Positions 53,275-62,392 of a stretch of 64,000 nucleotides of DNA are shown piece by piece. The stretch comes from Cupriavidus taiwanensis (lineage in GTDB: Bacteria; Pseudomonadota; Gammaproteobacteria; Burkholderiales; Burkholderiaceae): contig NZ_LT977071.1 of the NCBI RefSeq assembly GCF_900250075.1, positions 846,138 through 910,137 of the forward strand, read 5' to 3'. The position numbers and the translations under genes were made by a program. The first letter of the stretch is position 1, and each line of letters begins with the position of its first letter. The notes beneath the pieces are model-generated. The model was not told where the DNA came from. It was given only the letters and a program-made list of their open reading frames with translations, and did not search any database.

Positions 53275-54336
53275 ATGAACTTCCTTGACGGCCACCTGTA
53301 TCCCGAAAACCAGCAGCCTTTGATCATCACCGCCGCGCCCTATGCGCCGGGATGGATCCCGTCGGACTTTCCAGAAGATATCCCGGTCACCATGGAGGAT
53401 CAGATCCAGAAGGCGGTGGACTGCTATGAAGCCGGTGCACGCGTGCTGCATCTGCATGTGCGCGAAGCCGACGGCAAGGGCAGCAAGCGCCTGTCCCAGT
53501 TCAACGAACTGATCGCCGGGGTGCGCGCTGCGTGCCCCGAAATTGTCATCCAGGTAGGAGGCTCGATCAGCTTCGCGCCGGAAGAAGGCCAGGAAGCCAA
53601 ATGGCTCGACGATGACACGCGGCATATGCTGGCCGAACTCGATCCGAAGCCCGACCAGGTGACCGTGACCGTCAACACCTCGCAGATGAACGTGACGGAG
53701 CATGCCGGCGTGGATGACTTCAAGGGGGTTTCGCGCGGATTCGCGCACCTCTACGGCACCTACAAGGACATGGTCGTGCCCTCGAATCCCAGCTGGTTCG
53801 AGGAGCATGTCCGCCGCCTGACCGCCGCCGGCATCCAAAGCGAGTTCCAGTGCTACAACATCAACAGCTTCGAGACCATCGAGCGGATGATCCGCCGCGG
53901 CGTTTACAAGGGACCGCTGGTGATGAACTGGGTGGCCATCAGCGGCGGCATGGACCAGGCCAACATCTACAACCTGGCCAACATTCTGCGTGCCGTGCCG
54001 GACGGCGCCGTGGTCACGGTGGAGAGCTCGGTGCTCAATGTGCTGCCCATCAACATGATCGGGATGGCGTTGGGCCTGCATGTGCGGTGCGGCATCGAGG
54101 ACGTGCTGTGGAACCAGACCCGCACGGGCAAGATGAGCACGGTCGAGCAGATCAGGCAACTGGTGCGCATCGCCGGCGAATTCGGCCGCCCCATCGCCAC
54201 CGCGCAGCAGACCCGGGAGATCCTGCAACTTGGGGTCTTCTACGACACCGTGGAAGAGACGCTGCAGAAGAATGGCTTTGCCCCCAATCGCAACGGTGGC
54301 CACCAGGGCTTCCTGCGCAAGGCCGAGTGCATGTAA
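53275..54336 (+). CDS. BKACE (3-keto-5-aminohexanoate cleavage-type) enzyme
   Basis: A 353-residue beta-keto acid cleavage enzyme (DUF849). The two zinc-ligand histidines are in HLHVREADG (H59, H61) and the segment NWVAISGGM and TVESSVLNVLP match the fold. BKACE enzymes use acetyl-CoA to cleave 3-keto acids to acetoacetate and an acyl-CoA; the acyl specificity varies, so the substrate cannot be named. A Bug receptor starts 114 bp downstream on the same strand, consistent with uptake of a keto-acid precursor. Confidence 0.88.
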   Translation: MNFLDGHLYPENQQPLIITAAPYAPGWIPSDFPEDIPVTMEDQIQKAVDCYEAGARVLHLHVREADGKGSKRLSQFNELIAGVRAACPEIVIQVGGSISFAPEEGQEAKWLDDDTRHMLAELDPKPDQVTVTVNTSQMNVTEHAGVDDFKGVSRGFAHLYGTYKDMVVPSNPSWFEEHVRRLTAAGIQSEFQCYNINSFETIERMIRRGVYKGPLVMNWVAISGGMDQANIYNLANILRAVPDGAVVTVESSVLNVLPINMIGMALGLHVRCGIEDVLWNQTRTGKMSTVEQIRQLVRIAGEFGRPIATAQQTREILQLGVFYDTVEETLQKNGFAPNRNGGHQGFLRKAECM

Positions 54337-54449
54337 GGAAACCTTCGAGCGCCTCACTCGGCCCGGCCATGTGCGTCGCCCTGCCGCCAGGGCGATGCAC
54401 ATGGAAACAGCAACCGAGCGTCAACAAGACAAGTACATGGAGGTAGGCA

Positions 54450-55445
54450 ATGGCATCGCGAACTCAACAGCTCGCTGCTGTCACGCTGGGCGCGGGATCG
54501 CTGCTGGCGTGCTCCGCGGCCGGCTCGGTGCAGGCGGAAGAAGCCTGGCCCATGCGCCCGATCCAGATGGTCGTTGCATCGTCGGCAGGATCAGGAACCG
54601 ATGCCCTGGCACGCGTGATGGCGCAACGCCTGTCGGTGGTCCTGAAGCAACCGGTCGTCATTGAAAACCGCCCGGGCGGCAGTGGCGTCATCGGGACCAG
54701 CGCCGTAGTCAAGGCGCCTGCGGACGGATACACGATCCTGTACACCACGGCATCGAACCAGGTCGTCGCCCCGGCGGTGCTGAAGAATCTTCCGTATGAC
54801 CCGAAGAAGAGCCTTGTCCCCATTGCCGCGACGGCTGAGGGTGGCGTGCTGCTGCTGGTCAGCAACGACCTGCCGGCGCACAACCTGCAGGAGCTGGTCC
54901 AGCTGCTGAAGGCGAACCCGGACAAGTACAGCTACGCGAGCTGGGCCACGGGTTCTTCAGGGCAGCTCACCATGGAATGGCTCAAGAAGCAGACCGGCAT
55001 CAAGGCGGAGCATGTCGCCTACCGGACCTCGAATCAGCTATTGACCGACCTTTCGTCGGGGGTCGTGAAAATCGGTTGGACCGACCCGGCCGCGCCCGTG
55101 CCTTTCCTGCGCGCCGGCAAGGTCCGCGCCATTGCCGTCACCGGCAACGTGCGCGCGCCGAAGCTGCCGGACGTCAAGACCATGGGGGAGCAGGGCTATC
55201 CGTTCGACCTGACGGGCTGGTTCGGCATGTTCGCTCCCGCGGGAACCAGCCCGGCCATCGTCAAGCGGCTGGCCGATGAGGTCAACAAGATCCAGGCGTC
55301 CCCGCAGCTTGCAACGATGATGAAGACCATGAACTTCGGGCCGCCGCCGGTGAAGACCCCGGTGCAGTTTGGCGAGACCGTCAGCCATGATCTGCAGGCC
55401 TGGGCGAAGATCGCGGCCGATGCGAAGATCCGGCTGGATGAATGA
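54450..55445 (+). CDS. Bug-family periplasmic substrate-binding receptor
   Basis: A 331-residue receptor with a signal peptide (about 1-29, ending VQAEE) and the Bug signature (PIQMVVASSAGSGTDALARV, then VVIENRPGGSGVIGTS). GGAGG lies before the ATG. Placed right after the BKACE gene on the same strand, its likely ligand is a substrate or precursor for that enzyme; no TctAB permease is adjacent. It diverges clearly from the other two Bug proteins at the ligand loop (ASSAGSG against PFSAGGT and AAPGGGT). Confidence 0.9.
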   Translation: MASRTQQLAAVTLGAGSLLACSAAGSVQAEEAWPMRPIQMVVASSAGSGTDALARVMAQRLSVVLKQPVVIENRPGGSGVIGTSAVVKAPADGYTILYTTASNQVVAPAVLKNLPYDPKKSLVPIAATAEGGVLLLVSNDLPAHNLQELVQLLKANPDKYSYASWATGSSGQLTMEWLKKQTGIKAEHVAYRTSNQLLTDLSSGVVKIGWTDPAAPVPFLRAGKVRAIAVTGNVRAPKLPDVKTMGEQGYPFDLTGWFGMFAPAGTSPAIVKRLADEVNKIQASPQLATMMKTMNFGPPPVKTPVQFGETVSHDLQAWAKIAADAKIRLDE

Positions 55446-55479
55446 TCCAGGCCGGTCAGCAAATCCTGTTCACGGAGCG

Positions 55480-56511
55480 TTATGCCCCGCTTGCCGTCGA
55501 AGGCGCCGCTGGCCGGCGCCCGATGCGGCTCTCCCTGGGACTGCAACCGAATTGCACGTGATACCAGCGCGAGAAACCGCTTAGCGCGGAAAAGCCCAGC
55601 ATCGCCGCCACTTCAGTCAGGGGACGATCGCTCTCGATGACATGACGGGTCGCGAGTTCCGCGCGCACTTCATTGACGATTGCCGAGAAGCTCTGCCCCT
55701 CTTCGGCCAGGCGGCGCTGAACCGTGCGGCACACCACGCCCAGGCTCTCGGCCACCTGCTCGATGCTGCAGCGCCCGCCTGGCAACAGCAACAGGACCGC
55801 GCGGCGCACGTCCTCGCGCATCGTGGTCCGCTGCGACATGGCGGAGCTGTCGATCAGCCGCTGCGCATAGCGCACCATCGCCGGATCGGCCCAGGGATTG
55901 CGCGCATCGAGATCGGCCTTCGCGCAGACGATGCCGTTGAAATCGCAATTGAATTCGATGCGAGGGCCCAGGAAACGATGGTGGGCGCTGAGGTCGCGCG
56001 GCGCGGAGTGTTCGAAGCATACGCGCAGCGGCTGCCAGTCGGGCCGGAGCAGCTGGCGTATCAATCGCACCATGACGCCGAGCGCAAGCTCCATCCTCTG
56101 GCGAGTCGGCTGGTGCGCACTGCCAGCGATCAGCGTCTCGCGGATGATGACCAGTTCGCCGCATTCTTCGACCGCCAGCGACTGCGCACCATTGAGCATC
56201 GGCTGGTAGCGCATCAGCATCTCGAGCGAATCACGCAGCGTCGCCTGGTCGCGGACCAGCATGCCTACCGCCCCAAGATTGGACAGCAGGCGTGACTCTG
56301 CCATGCACAAGCCGAAACTCTCATTGCCCGACATGTCGGCGGAGGCCTGCAGCAGCCGACCAAAACGCTCGACCGGAATCTTGAGGTCAGGCTCGCGCAG
56401 TACGCCTGGACTCAACCCTGCGTCAAACAGCATCCGCACCGGATCCAGCCCGGCGGCCCGGGCGACCTCGCTGTAGTTGGTGAGGGCTGCTGCGCGCACA
56501 AGTAACGACAT
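55480..56511 (-). CDS. AraC-family regulator with ligand-binding domain
   Basis: A 343-residue regulator. The N-terminal part matches the PF12625-like Arabinose-binding domain found in OruR-type regulators (SLLVRAAALTNYSEVARAAGLD, LLQASADMSGNESFGLCMAES). The C-terminal 100 residues carry two AraC helix-turn-helix units (CSIEQVAESLGVVCRTVQRRL, then LTEVAAMLGFSALSGFSRWYHVQFGCSPRESR, shown in parts). It is convergent with the Bug gene and 186 bp from TauD-like, so its target may be either. The ATG at 56511 fits the family opening; the frame to 56643 is not supported. Confidence 0.86.
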   Translation of the reverse strand: MSLLVRAAALTNYSEVARAAGLDPVRMLFDAGLSPGVLREPDLKIPVERFGRLLQASADMSGNESFGLCMAESRLLSNLGAVGMLVRDQATLRDSLEMLMRYQPMLNGAQSLAVEECGELVIIRETLIAGSAHQPTRQRMELALGVMVRLIRQLLRPDWQPLRVCFEHSAPRDLSAHHRFLGPRIEFNCDFNGIVCAKADLDARNPWADPAMVRYAQRLIDSSAMSQRTTMREDVRRAVLLLLPGGRCSIEQVAESLGVVCRTVQRRLAEEGQSFSAIVNEVRAELATRHVIESDRPLTEVAAMLGFSALSGFSRWYHVQFGCSPRESRIGRRPAAPSTASGA

Positions 56512-56697
56512 CTGGAACGGACGCAGAAAATTGACAGCCCATGATAAATAGCCGCCATGCCTTGTCAAGCGAGGATAACCCGCGATGTTCCTCGTGTCGA
56601 AGCCGCCGCGCGGCTCAACCTGCGCATGACAGCCGACGTTCACGTCGACGGCATCCGCACCGCCGGCAGCGCGGATGCACTTGCCTGCGCGTGCGCG

Positions 56698-57543
56698 TCA
56701 GTAGGGGATATCGCCGACGATGCCGGCGCGCTCCAGCTTGCGCGGTGCGGGGTAGTAGTCGTTTACGGCGTAGTGCTGCGTGCTGCGGTTGTCCCACACC
56801 GCAACATCGCCCTGCTGCCAGGCCCAGCGTACCTGGTACTCGGGAATGGTGGCGCGGCTGGTCAGGTAGTTGAGCAGCAGCGCAGCGCCGGGCGACTTGT
56901 CGATGCCGTGGCGCACGTTTTCCGGCGTGCTGTAGTTGGTGAAGTGGGTCGTGAACGAGGCACCGACAAACAGGATCTTCTCGCCGGTCTCGGGATGGGT
57001 GCGCACCACCGGATGCTCTACCGGCGGATGTTCGCTGGCCAGCCTGGCCCGGTCTTCGGGCGTCATGACCGCGCCAAAGCTGTGCTCGATGCTTGCCCGG
57101 GCGCGCAAGCCGTCGATCTTGCGCTTGATCTCCTCGGGCAGCTCTTCGTAGGCCTTCGCCATGTTGACCCAGATGGTGTCGCCGCCGATCTCGGGACATT
57201 CGATGCAGCGCAGTACCGCCCCCATGGCCGGATTGGGCCGCCACAGGCCGTCGCAGTGATAGCTGTTCTCGTAGCTGTGCGGGTTGTCGCTCCGGTAGAC
57301 CTTCACCAGGCCGGGATGCTCGGGCACACTGCCGACCACCGGATGGTCTTCCAGCTTGCCGAAGCCGCTCGCGAAGGCCACGTGATCGGCGCGCGAGATC
57401 TCTTGCCGGCGAAAGAAAAGCACCTTGAACTTGAGCAGCGCCGAACGGATCTCGGCGAAAAGCGCCGGATCGCGTGCCGCCTGGCCGAGGTTGACGCCAG
57501 AAATCTCGGCGCCGATGGCGGGGGTGATTTGCCTGATCTTCAT
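56698..57543 (-). CDS. TauD/TfdA-family Fe(II)/2-oxoglutarate dioxygenase
   Basis: A 281-residue dioxygenase of the TauD/TfdA type. Metal ligands are H96 and D98 (SYHCDGLW) and H257 (STQHYAVNDYY). The loop (NSYHCDGLWRPNPAM) is close to that of alpha-ketoglutarate-dependent taurine or 2,4-D-type enzymes. Substrates are diverse (sulfonates, aryloxyacetates, alkyl sulfates), so no single reaction can be given. On the minus strand between AraC and a small alpha/beta hydrolase. Start at ATG 57543. Confidence 0.88.
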   Translation of the reverse strand: MKIRQITPAIGAEISGVNLGQAARDPALFAEIRSALLKFKVLFFRRQEISRADHVAFASGFGKLEDHPVVGSVPEHPGLVKVYRSDNPHSYENSYHCDGLWRPNPAMGAVLRCIECPEIGGDTIWVNMAKAYEELPEEIKRKIDGLRARASIEHSFGAVMTPEDRARLASEHPPVEHPVVRTHPETGEKILFVGASFTTHFTNYSTPENVRHGIDKSPGAALLLNYLTSRATIPEYQVRWAWQQGDVAVWDNRSTQHYAVNDYYPAPRKLERAGIVGDIPY

Positions 57544-57699
57544 TGCTGTGTCTCCTGCAGCTCGGTCAATGGTCGGACTGTGCGGTGTCCGGCCTATTGC
57601 AGGCGAGTATCAGGCGCGCCCCCGCTTAGCTGCTTACTTTGCAGGGACATTGACTTGCCAGTTGGCGACACGCGGGGCGCGACCGTCCTCACACGTGGC

Positions 57700-58356
57700 T
57701 CAGGACGATGCCTTGCACAGATAGCGCTCGAACCATTGCGCCGCCAGGCGGGCCACCGACTGCAGCGCGCCGGGCTCTTCGAACAGATGGGAAGCGCCGG
57801 GCACGATCACCAGCTTCTTCGGACATGACAGCTGGGCGAAGGCGGACTCGTTCCGTTCCAGCACGCTGACATCGAGCCCGCCGACGATCAGCATGGTCGG
57901 TGTCGGCAGGGTGGCAAGGGCGTCGGCGCCTGCCAGGTCGACCCTGCCGCCGCGAGAGACGATGGCGCCGATCGGGGTCGGCGACATGCTGGCGGCGCGA
58001 ATCGATGCGGCGGCGCCGATGCTGGCGCCGAAGTAGCCCAGCTGAGCTGGCATGCCGGCCTGCTGCGTGACCCAGCTGGTGGCATGGGCAAGCCGCTCGG
58101 CCAGCAACGCGACGTCGAAGCGGATCGCCTGCACCTGGTCTTCGTCGGGCAGCAGCAGGTCCATCAGCAAGGTTCCCATGCCGCAGCGATTGAGTTCGGC
58201 TGCCACGTAGCGATTGCGCGGGCTATGGCGCGAACTGCCGGTGCCGTGCGCGAACAGCACCAGTGCCGTGGCGCCCGGGGGCAGCGCGAGCACGCCTTGC
58301 AAGATCACGCCGGCGGCCGGGATCGTCACCTCGGTGGTGTTGGCATCGCCATGCAT
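57700..58356 (-). CDS. Dienelactone-hydrolase-like alpha/beta hydrolase
   Basis: A 218-residue cytoplasmic hydrolase with nucleophile S in GASIGAAAS, an Asp in VGGLDVSVLE and a His in PGASHLFEEPG; the oxyanion region is LFAHGTGSSRHSPRN. This type often occurs alone or fused to phosphoribosyltransferases, without a known substrate. The ATG at 58356 is supported by GGGGAGG 9 bases ahead, unlike the longer frame to 58503. It is 157 bp upstream of the TauD-like gene on the same strand and divergent from a LysR gene. Confidence 0.85.
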   Translation of the reverse strand: MHGDANTTEVTIPAAGVILQGVLALPPGATALVLFAHGTGSSRHSPRNRYVAAELNRCGMGTLLMDLLLPDEDQVQAIRFDVALLAERLAHATSWVTQQAGMPAQLGYFGASIGAAASIRAASMSPTPIGAIVSRGGRVDLAGADALATLPTPTMLIVGGLDVSVLERNESAFAQLSCPKKLVIVPGASHLFEEPGALQSVARLAAQWFERYLCKASS

Positions 58357-58566
58357 GACGCTGGCCTCCCCTGGGATGTATCGGATGCGGCCCCGAAGCA
58401 CCGTGGGTGACAAGCGGCCGCCTCGCTTTCCACTATAGGGCGGGCATGGCAGCGGGGCCAGCCACCGGTGGCGCAATCTCCGCAGGTTGACCATCCCGGG
58501 CAAAGCGATAAGAATTTGCGCTCACGGGCGCGAGCCTGTCCTTGCCTCCGCGCCTTCACCGCTCCC

Positions 58567-59493
58567 ATGATCCCACCCGTCAGCACCCTGCACGGCCGCC
58601 TCAAGATGCAGCACCTGCGCCTGCTGCTTGCCGTGGAAGAGCGCGGCTCGCTGCGCCAGGCCGCGGAAGCGCTGACGCTGACGCAGCCCGCGGTCAGCAA
58701 GATGCTGCAGGACATGGAAGACCTGCTCGGCGTGCCGCTGTTCGAGCGCCATGCGCGCGGGCTGCGGCCGACGCGCTTCGGACTGGCGGCGACGCGTTAT
58801 GCGCGGCTGGTGTTCGCGGATATGGGCGGCTTGCGCGACGAGCTGGTGGCGCTGGAATCCGGCAAGATCGGCCGCGTGCGCGTTGGCGCGGTGATGGCGC
58901 CGACGCCGGGGCTGCTTGCCGACGTGATCCGGCAACTGAACCGCGATCATCCGCGGCTGGAGGTGGCGGTGCATGTGGAAACCAGCGATGTGCTGATGCC
59001 GCAGCTCGAGCGCGACCAGCTCGACGTTGTGCTGGGCCGGGTGCCGGATGGCTGGGACAGCAGCGGGCTGGAGTTCGAGCAGCTGGGCGACGAGGGGCTG
59101 GCGATCGTGGTCGGGCCGCAGCATCCGCTGGCGCGGCGGCGCAAGCTGTCGTTCGCCGAGCTGACGCGCTACCCGTGGATCATGCAGCCGCGCCCGAGCC
59201 CGATGCGCGCGCTGATCGACCGCTCGTTCGAGGATGCCGGCGTGCCGGCGCCGCCGTCGACCATCGAGACCGCGGCGGTGCTGATGACCACCTCGTTGCT
59301 GGCCGACAGCGAACTGATCGCGGTGTTGCCGGAGTCGGTGGCGGCCTACTACGGCCGGCTGGGCGCGCTGACGGTGTTGCCGCTGCCGCTGCCGCGCAAG
59401 CTGGGGCCGTATGGCATCGTCACGCGGCGCGGCCGCCCGCCGACCGCATCGATGAGCCTGCTGATCGATGCGTTGCGGGCGCTGTCGCGCTAG
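58567..59493 (+). CDS. LysR-family regulator, GbpR-like
   Basis: A 308-residue LysR protein. The helix-turn-helix reads LKMQHLRLLLAVEERGSL, AEALTLTQPAVSKMLQDMEDLLG at about 12-50. The C-terminal ligand domain (VMAPTPGLLADVIRQLNRDHP; RHPLARRRKLSFAEL) and its tail resemble GbpR, a regulator of sugar-acid uptake. It resembles the LysR at 62393-63349 more than the one at 11792. It is convergent with the semialdehyde dehydrogenase gene, only 11 bp apart. Confidence 0.88.
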   Translation: MIPPVSTLHGRLKMQHLRLLLAVEERGSLRQAAEALTLTQPAVSKMLQDMEDLLGVPLFERHARGLRPTRFGLAATRYARLVFADMGGLRDELVALESGKIGRVRVGAVMAPTPGLLADVIRQLNRDHPRLEVAVHVETSDVLMPQLERDQLDVVLGRVPDGWDSSGLEFEQLGDEGLAIVVGPQHPLARRRKLSFAELTRYPWIMQPRPSPMRALIDRSFEDAGVPAPPSTIETAAVLMTTSLLADSELIAVLPESVAAYYGRLGALTVLPLPLPRKLGPYGIVTRRGRPPTASMSLLIDALRALSR

Positions 59494-59504
59494 CGCGCTG
59501 GTGT

Positions 59505-61088
59505 TTAGTCGGCGCTGCCAGGCAGCTTGCCGTCGACGCGCCAGTGCTGCCGCTGCGGGCTGTCCGGGCGCAGCGACGCGGGCAGCAGCCCGGCCGGCAT
59601 GTCCTGGTAGCTGACCGGGCGCACGAAGCGCGCGATCGCCAGGCTGCCCACCGAGGTGCTGCGGCCGTCGGAGGTCGCCGGCCACGGACCGCCATGCACC
59701 ATCGCATGGCCAACTTCCACGCCGGTGCCGAAACCGTTGACCAGGATGCGCCCCGCCAGCCGTTCGAGCGCGGGCAGGAATGCGCGGGCGGCGTCATGGT
59801 CGGCGTCGTCGAGATGCAGCGCGGCGGTCAGCTGGCCTTCCAGTGCGTCGATGACGCCCCGCATTTCGGCAAGGTCACGGCAGCGCACCACCAGCGCGGC
59901 GGCGCCGAAGACTTCGTGGCGCAGCGCCGGGTCGGCGAGGAAGGCGGCGGCGTCGGTGGCGAACAGCGCGGCCTGCCCCTGCGTGGCGGATCCTGCCGCG
60001 CCGCGCGCAACGGTCTGCACCTGCGCGTGCCCGGCCAGCGACGCGACGCCGGCGCAATAGGCGCGATGGATGCCGGGGGTCAGCATGGTCGCCGCGGGCA
60101 GTGTGGCCAGCCGTGCCGAGGCAGCCTGCAGGAAGCGGTCAAGGTCGTCCCCTGCAACCGCCAGCACCAGGCCGGGATTGGTGCAGAACTGCCCCGCGCC
60201 CAGCGTCAGCGAATCGGCGAAGGCGGTGCCGATGGCTTCGGCGCGGCTGGCCAGCGCATGCGGAAACAGCAGCACCGGGTTGACGCTGCTCATCTCGGCA
60301 AACACAGGGATGGGCTCCGGCCGCGCTGCAGCCAGCGCCATCAGCGCCATGCCGCCCACGCGCGAGCCGGTGAAGCCCACCGCCTTGATGCGCGGATCGC
60401 GCACCAGCCCCTGGCCGATTTCCAGCCCTGCGTCGAACAGCAGCGAGAACGTCCCTTCGGGCAGGTCCATGCCGGCCACGGCCTGCTGGATGGCGCGGCC
60501 GACCAGCTCGGAGGTGCCGGGATGCGCCGGATGCGCCTTGACGATGACGGGGCAGCCCGCGGCCAGCGCCGATGCGGTATCGCCGCCGGCGACCGAGAAT
60601 GCCAGCGGAAAGTTGCTGGCGCCGAATACCGCCACCGGTCCCAGCGGGATCTGGCGCAGGCGCAGGTCCGGGCGCGGCAGCGGCTTGCGTTCGGGCTGGG
60701 CCGGATCTACGCGCAGTTCAAGGAAATTGCCCTGGCGCAGCATGTTCGCGAACAGCCGCAGCTGGCCCACGGTGCGGCCGCGCTCGCCTTCGATGCGGGC
60801 GCGCGGCAGGCCGGATTCGGCGACGCAGCGGTCGACCAGCGCATCGCCCAGCGCCAGGATGTTGGTGGCGATGGCGTCGAGGAAATCGGCGCGGCGCTCG
60901 GGGGCGGTTTCGCGGTAGGTATCGAACGCCTGCCAGGCGAGGGCGCAGGCGTGGTCGAGTTGCGCGGGCGTGGCCCCGCCGAAGGCGGGTTCCAGCGTGG
61001 CGCCGGTGGCGGCGTCGATGGCGTGGAGGGTGCCGTGGGTGCCGCGGGGTGACTGTTGGCCGAGGAGGAGGTTGCCGGTGAGGGTCAT
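59505..61088 (-). CDS. Alpha-ketoglutarate-semialdehyde dehydrogenase (2,5-dioxovalerate dehydrogenase)
   Basis: A 527-residue aldehyde dehydrogenase of the type that oxidises 2-oxoglutarate semialdehyde to 2-oxoglutarate, the final step of non-phosphorylative pentose and glucarate pathways. The catalytic cysteine is C302 (AGQFCTNPG) and the general base lies in FAEMSSVNP. The segment [29 protein letters not shown] is typical of this class (quoted by part). It lies 256 bp downstream of the dehydratase gene on the same strand, with a palindromic repeat between. Confidence 0.92.
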   Translation of the reverse strand: MTLTGNLLLGQQSPRGTHGTLHAIDAATGATLEPAFGGATPAQLDHACALAWQAFDTYRETAPERRADFLDAIATNILALGDALVDRCVAESGLPRARIEGERGRTVGQLRLFANMLRQGNFLELRVDPAQPERKPLPRPDLRLRQIPLGPVAVFGASNFPLAFSVAGGDTASALAAGCPVIVKAHPAHPGTSELVGRAIQQAVAGMDLPEGTFSLLFDAGLEIGQGLVRDPRIKAVGFTGSRVGGMALMALAAARPEPIPVFAEMSSVNPVLLFPHALASRAEAIGTAFADSLTLGAGQFCTNPGLVLAVAGDDLDRFLQAASARLATLPAATMLTPGIHRAYCAGVASLAGHAQVQTVARGAAGSATQGQAALFATDAAAFLADPALRHEVFGAAALVVRCRDLAEMRGVIDALEGQLTAALHLDDADHDAARAFLPALERLAGRILVNGFGTGVEVGHAMVHGGPWPATSDGRSTSVGSLAIARFVRPVSYQDMPAGLLPASLRPDSPQRQHWRVDGKLPGSAD

Positions 61089-61171
61089 GGTGGGGTTTGT
61101 GAAAGGCGTTGGCAGGCGTGCGTTCAGAACGGGAAGGGGGCTGGCGTGCGCCGTGACTTCGTGGAGGCTCC

Positions 61172-61304
61172 GGCCCTCTCCCCAACCCTCTCCCGCAAGC
61201 GGGAGAGGGAGTACGCAGCCGGGTGTTTTAAGGACAGTGGTGGTCTCGCGTGCTGGCGGGTTGCTCCCCTCTCCCGCTTGCGGGAGAGGGGCGGGGGAGA
61301 GGGC
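61172..61304. repeat. Dispersed palindromic repeat element, copy pair 2
   Basis: A second inverted pair of the unit seen at 47789-47915: one copy at about 61172-61210 and its complement at 61264-61304. It contains CCCCTCTCCCGC-TT-GCGGGAGAGGGG (61265-61291). It lies in the 256-bp gap between the dehydratase and dehydrogenase genes, so it is within a likely operon. Confidence 0.85.
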
Positions 61305-61344
61305 CGGCGCCTCTCGATGCGAGGCGCCGGCATGACCGAAATCC

Positions 61345-62277
61345 TCACCGCCCCCACCGCAACACCAGCGGATCCAGCCGCCGCGCGATCCGCATCAGCC
61401 CTTCGCGCGTGGCCGGGTGCATCGGCTGCAGCGGGTGGCGCACCGCGTCCGACGCGATCACGCCGCCTTCCTGCATCAGCACCTTGCTGGTGGCCAGCCA
61501 GCCCTGGCGGTTTTCGTAGTTGATCAGCGGCAGCCATTGCTGGTAGCGCTGCGCGGCCAGTTCGGCGTCGCCGCCCTGCCAGGCATCGAGGATCTGGCGG
61601 ATGCCGTCGGGAAAGCCCGCGCCGGTCATGGCGCCGGTGGCGCCGGCTTCCAGGTCGGCCATCAGCGTGATGGCCTCTTCGCCGTCCCATGGGCCGACGA
61701 TGGCGTCGCCGCCCAGTTCGATCAGCTCACGCAGCTTGGCCGCGGCCTGCGGCACCTCGATCTTGAAGTACGACACATTGCCGATCTCGCGCGCCATGCG
61801 CGCCAGGAACGGCGCGCTCAGGGTGGTGCCGCTGACGGGCGCGTCCTGGATCATGATGGGGATGTCGATGGCGTCCGAGACCGCGGCGAAGAACTCATGG
61901 ATGCTGCGCTCGGGCATGCGGATGGTGGCGCCGTGGTACGGCGGCATCACCATCACCATGGCGGCGCCGGCGTCCTGCGCCGCGCGGCTGCGCTCGGCGC
62001 ACAGGCGCGAGCTGAAATGCGTGGTGGTGACGATCACTGGCACGCGCCCGTCCACGTGTTCCAGCACGGTCTTCATCAGCACGTTGCGCTCGTCGTCGCT
62101 GAGCACGAACTGCTCGGAGAAATTGGCCAGGATGCACAGGCCGTGCGAGCCGGCATCGATCATGAAGTCGATGCAGCGGCGCTGGCCGTCCAGGTCAAGC
62201 CCGCCGTGCGCGTCGAAGATGGTGGGCGCCACCGGGAATACGCCGCGGTAGACGGTGGGGGTTGGGCTGCGGGTCAT
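61345..62277 (-). CDS. 2-keto-3-deoxy-L-arabonate dehydratase-like (DHDPS superfamily)
   Basis: A 310-residue class I Schiff-base enzyme of the dihydrodipicolinate-synthase superfamily. The lysine is K172 (YFKIEVPQA). The opening ([34 protein letters not shown], read in parts) and [16 protein letters not shown] are strikingly like my recollection of the Azospirillum L-2-keto-3-deoxyarabonate dehydratase, which gives 2-oxoglutarate semialdehyde. The next gene oxidises that product. A general 5-keto-4-deoxyglucarate dehydratase role is the alternative. Divergent from a LysR gene with a dyad between them. Confidence 0.85.
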   Translation of the reverse strand: MTRSPTPTVYRGVFPVAPTIFDAHGGLDLDGQRRCIDFMIDAGSHGLCILANFSEQFVLSDDERNVLMKTVLEHVDGRVPVIVTTTHFSSRLCAERSRAAQDAGAAMVMVMPPYHGATIRMPERSIHEFFAAVSDAIDIPIMIQDAPVSGTTLSAPFLARMAREIGNVSYFKIEVPQAAAKLRELIELGGDAIVGPWDGEEAITLMADLEAGATGAMTGAGFPDGIRQILDAWQGGDAELAAQRYQQWLPLINYENRQGWLATSKVLMQEGGVIASDAVRHPLQPMHPATREGLMRIARRLDPLVLRWGR

Positions 62278-62314
62278 TGGTCTGTCTCCGGGCTGTCAGT
62301 CAAATGGTCGGGGC

Positions 62315-62347
62315 CAATATACGAGCCGCCCGGCGGGCTGTATATTG
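62315..62347. promoter_or_regulatory. Dyad CAATATAC-N17-GTATATTG between the dehydratase and LysR genes
   Basis: Perfect 8-bp arms (62315-62322 and 62340-62347) with AGCC/GGCT inside lie midway in the 115-bp divergent gap. The place and shape fit a LysR regulator site (or overlapping divergent promoters). The regulator would be the adjacent LysR. Confidence 0.6.
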
Positions 62348-62392
62348 AAACCTTTCCATCTGGTGATCGCTTTTACGACTCACAAACCTGTC

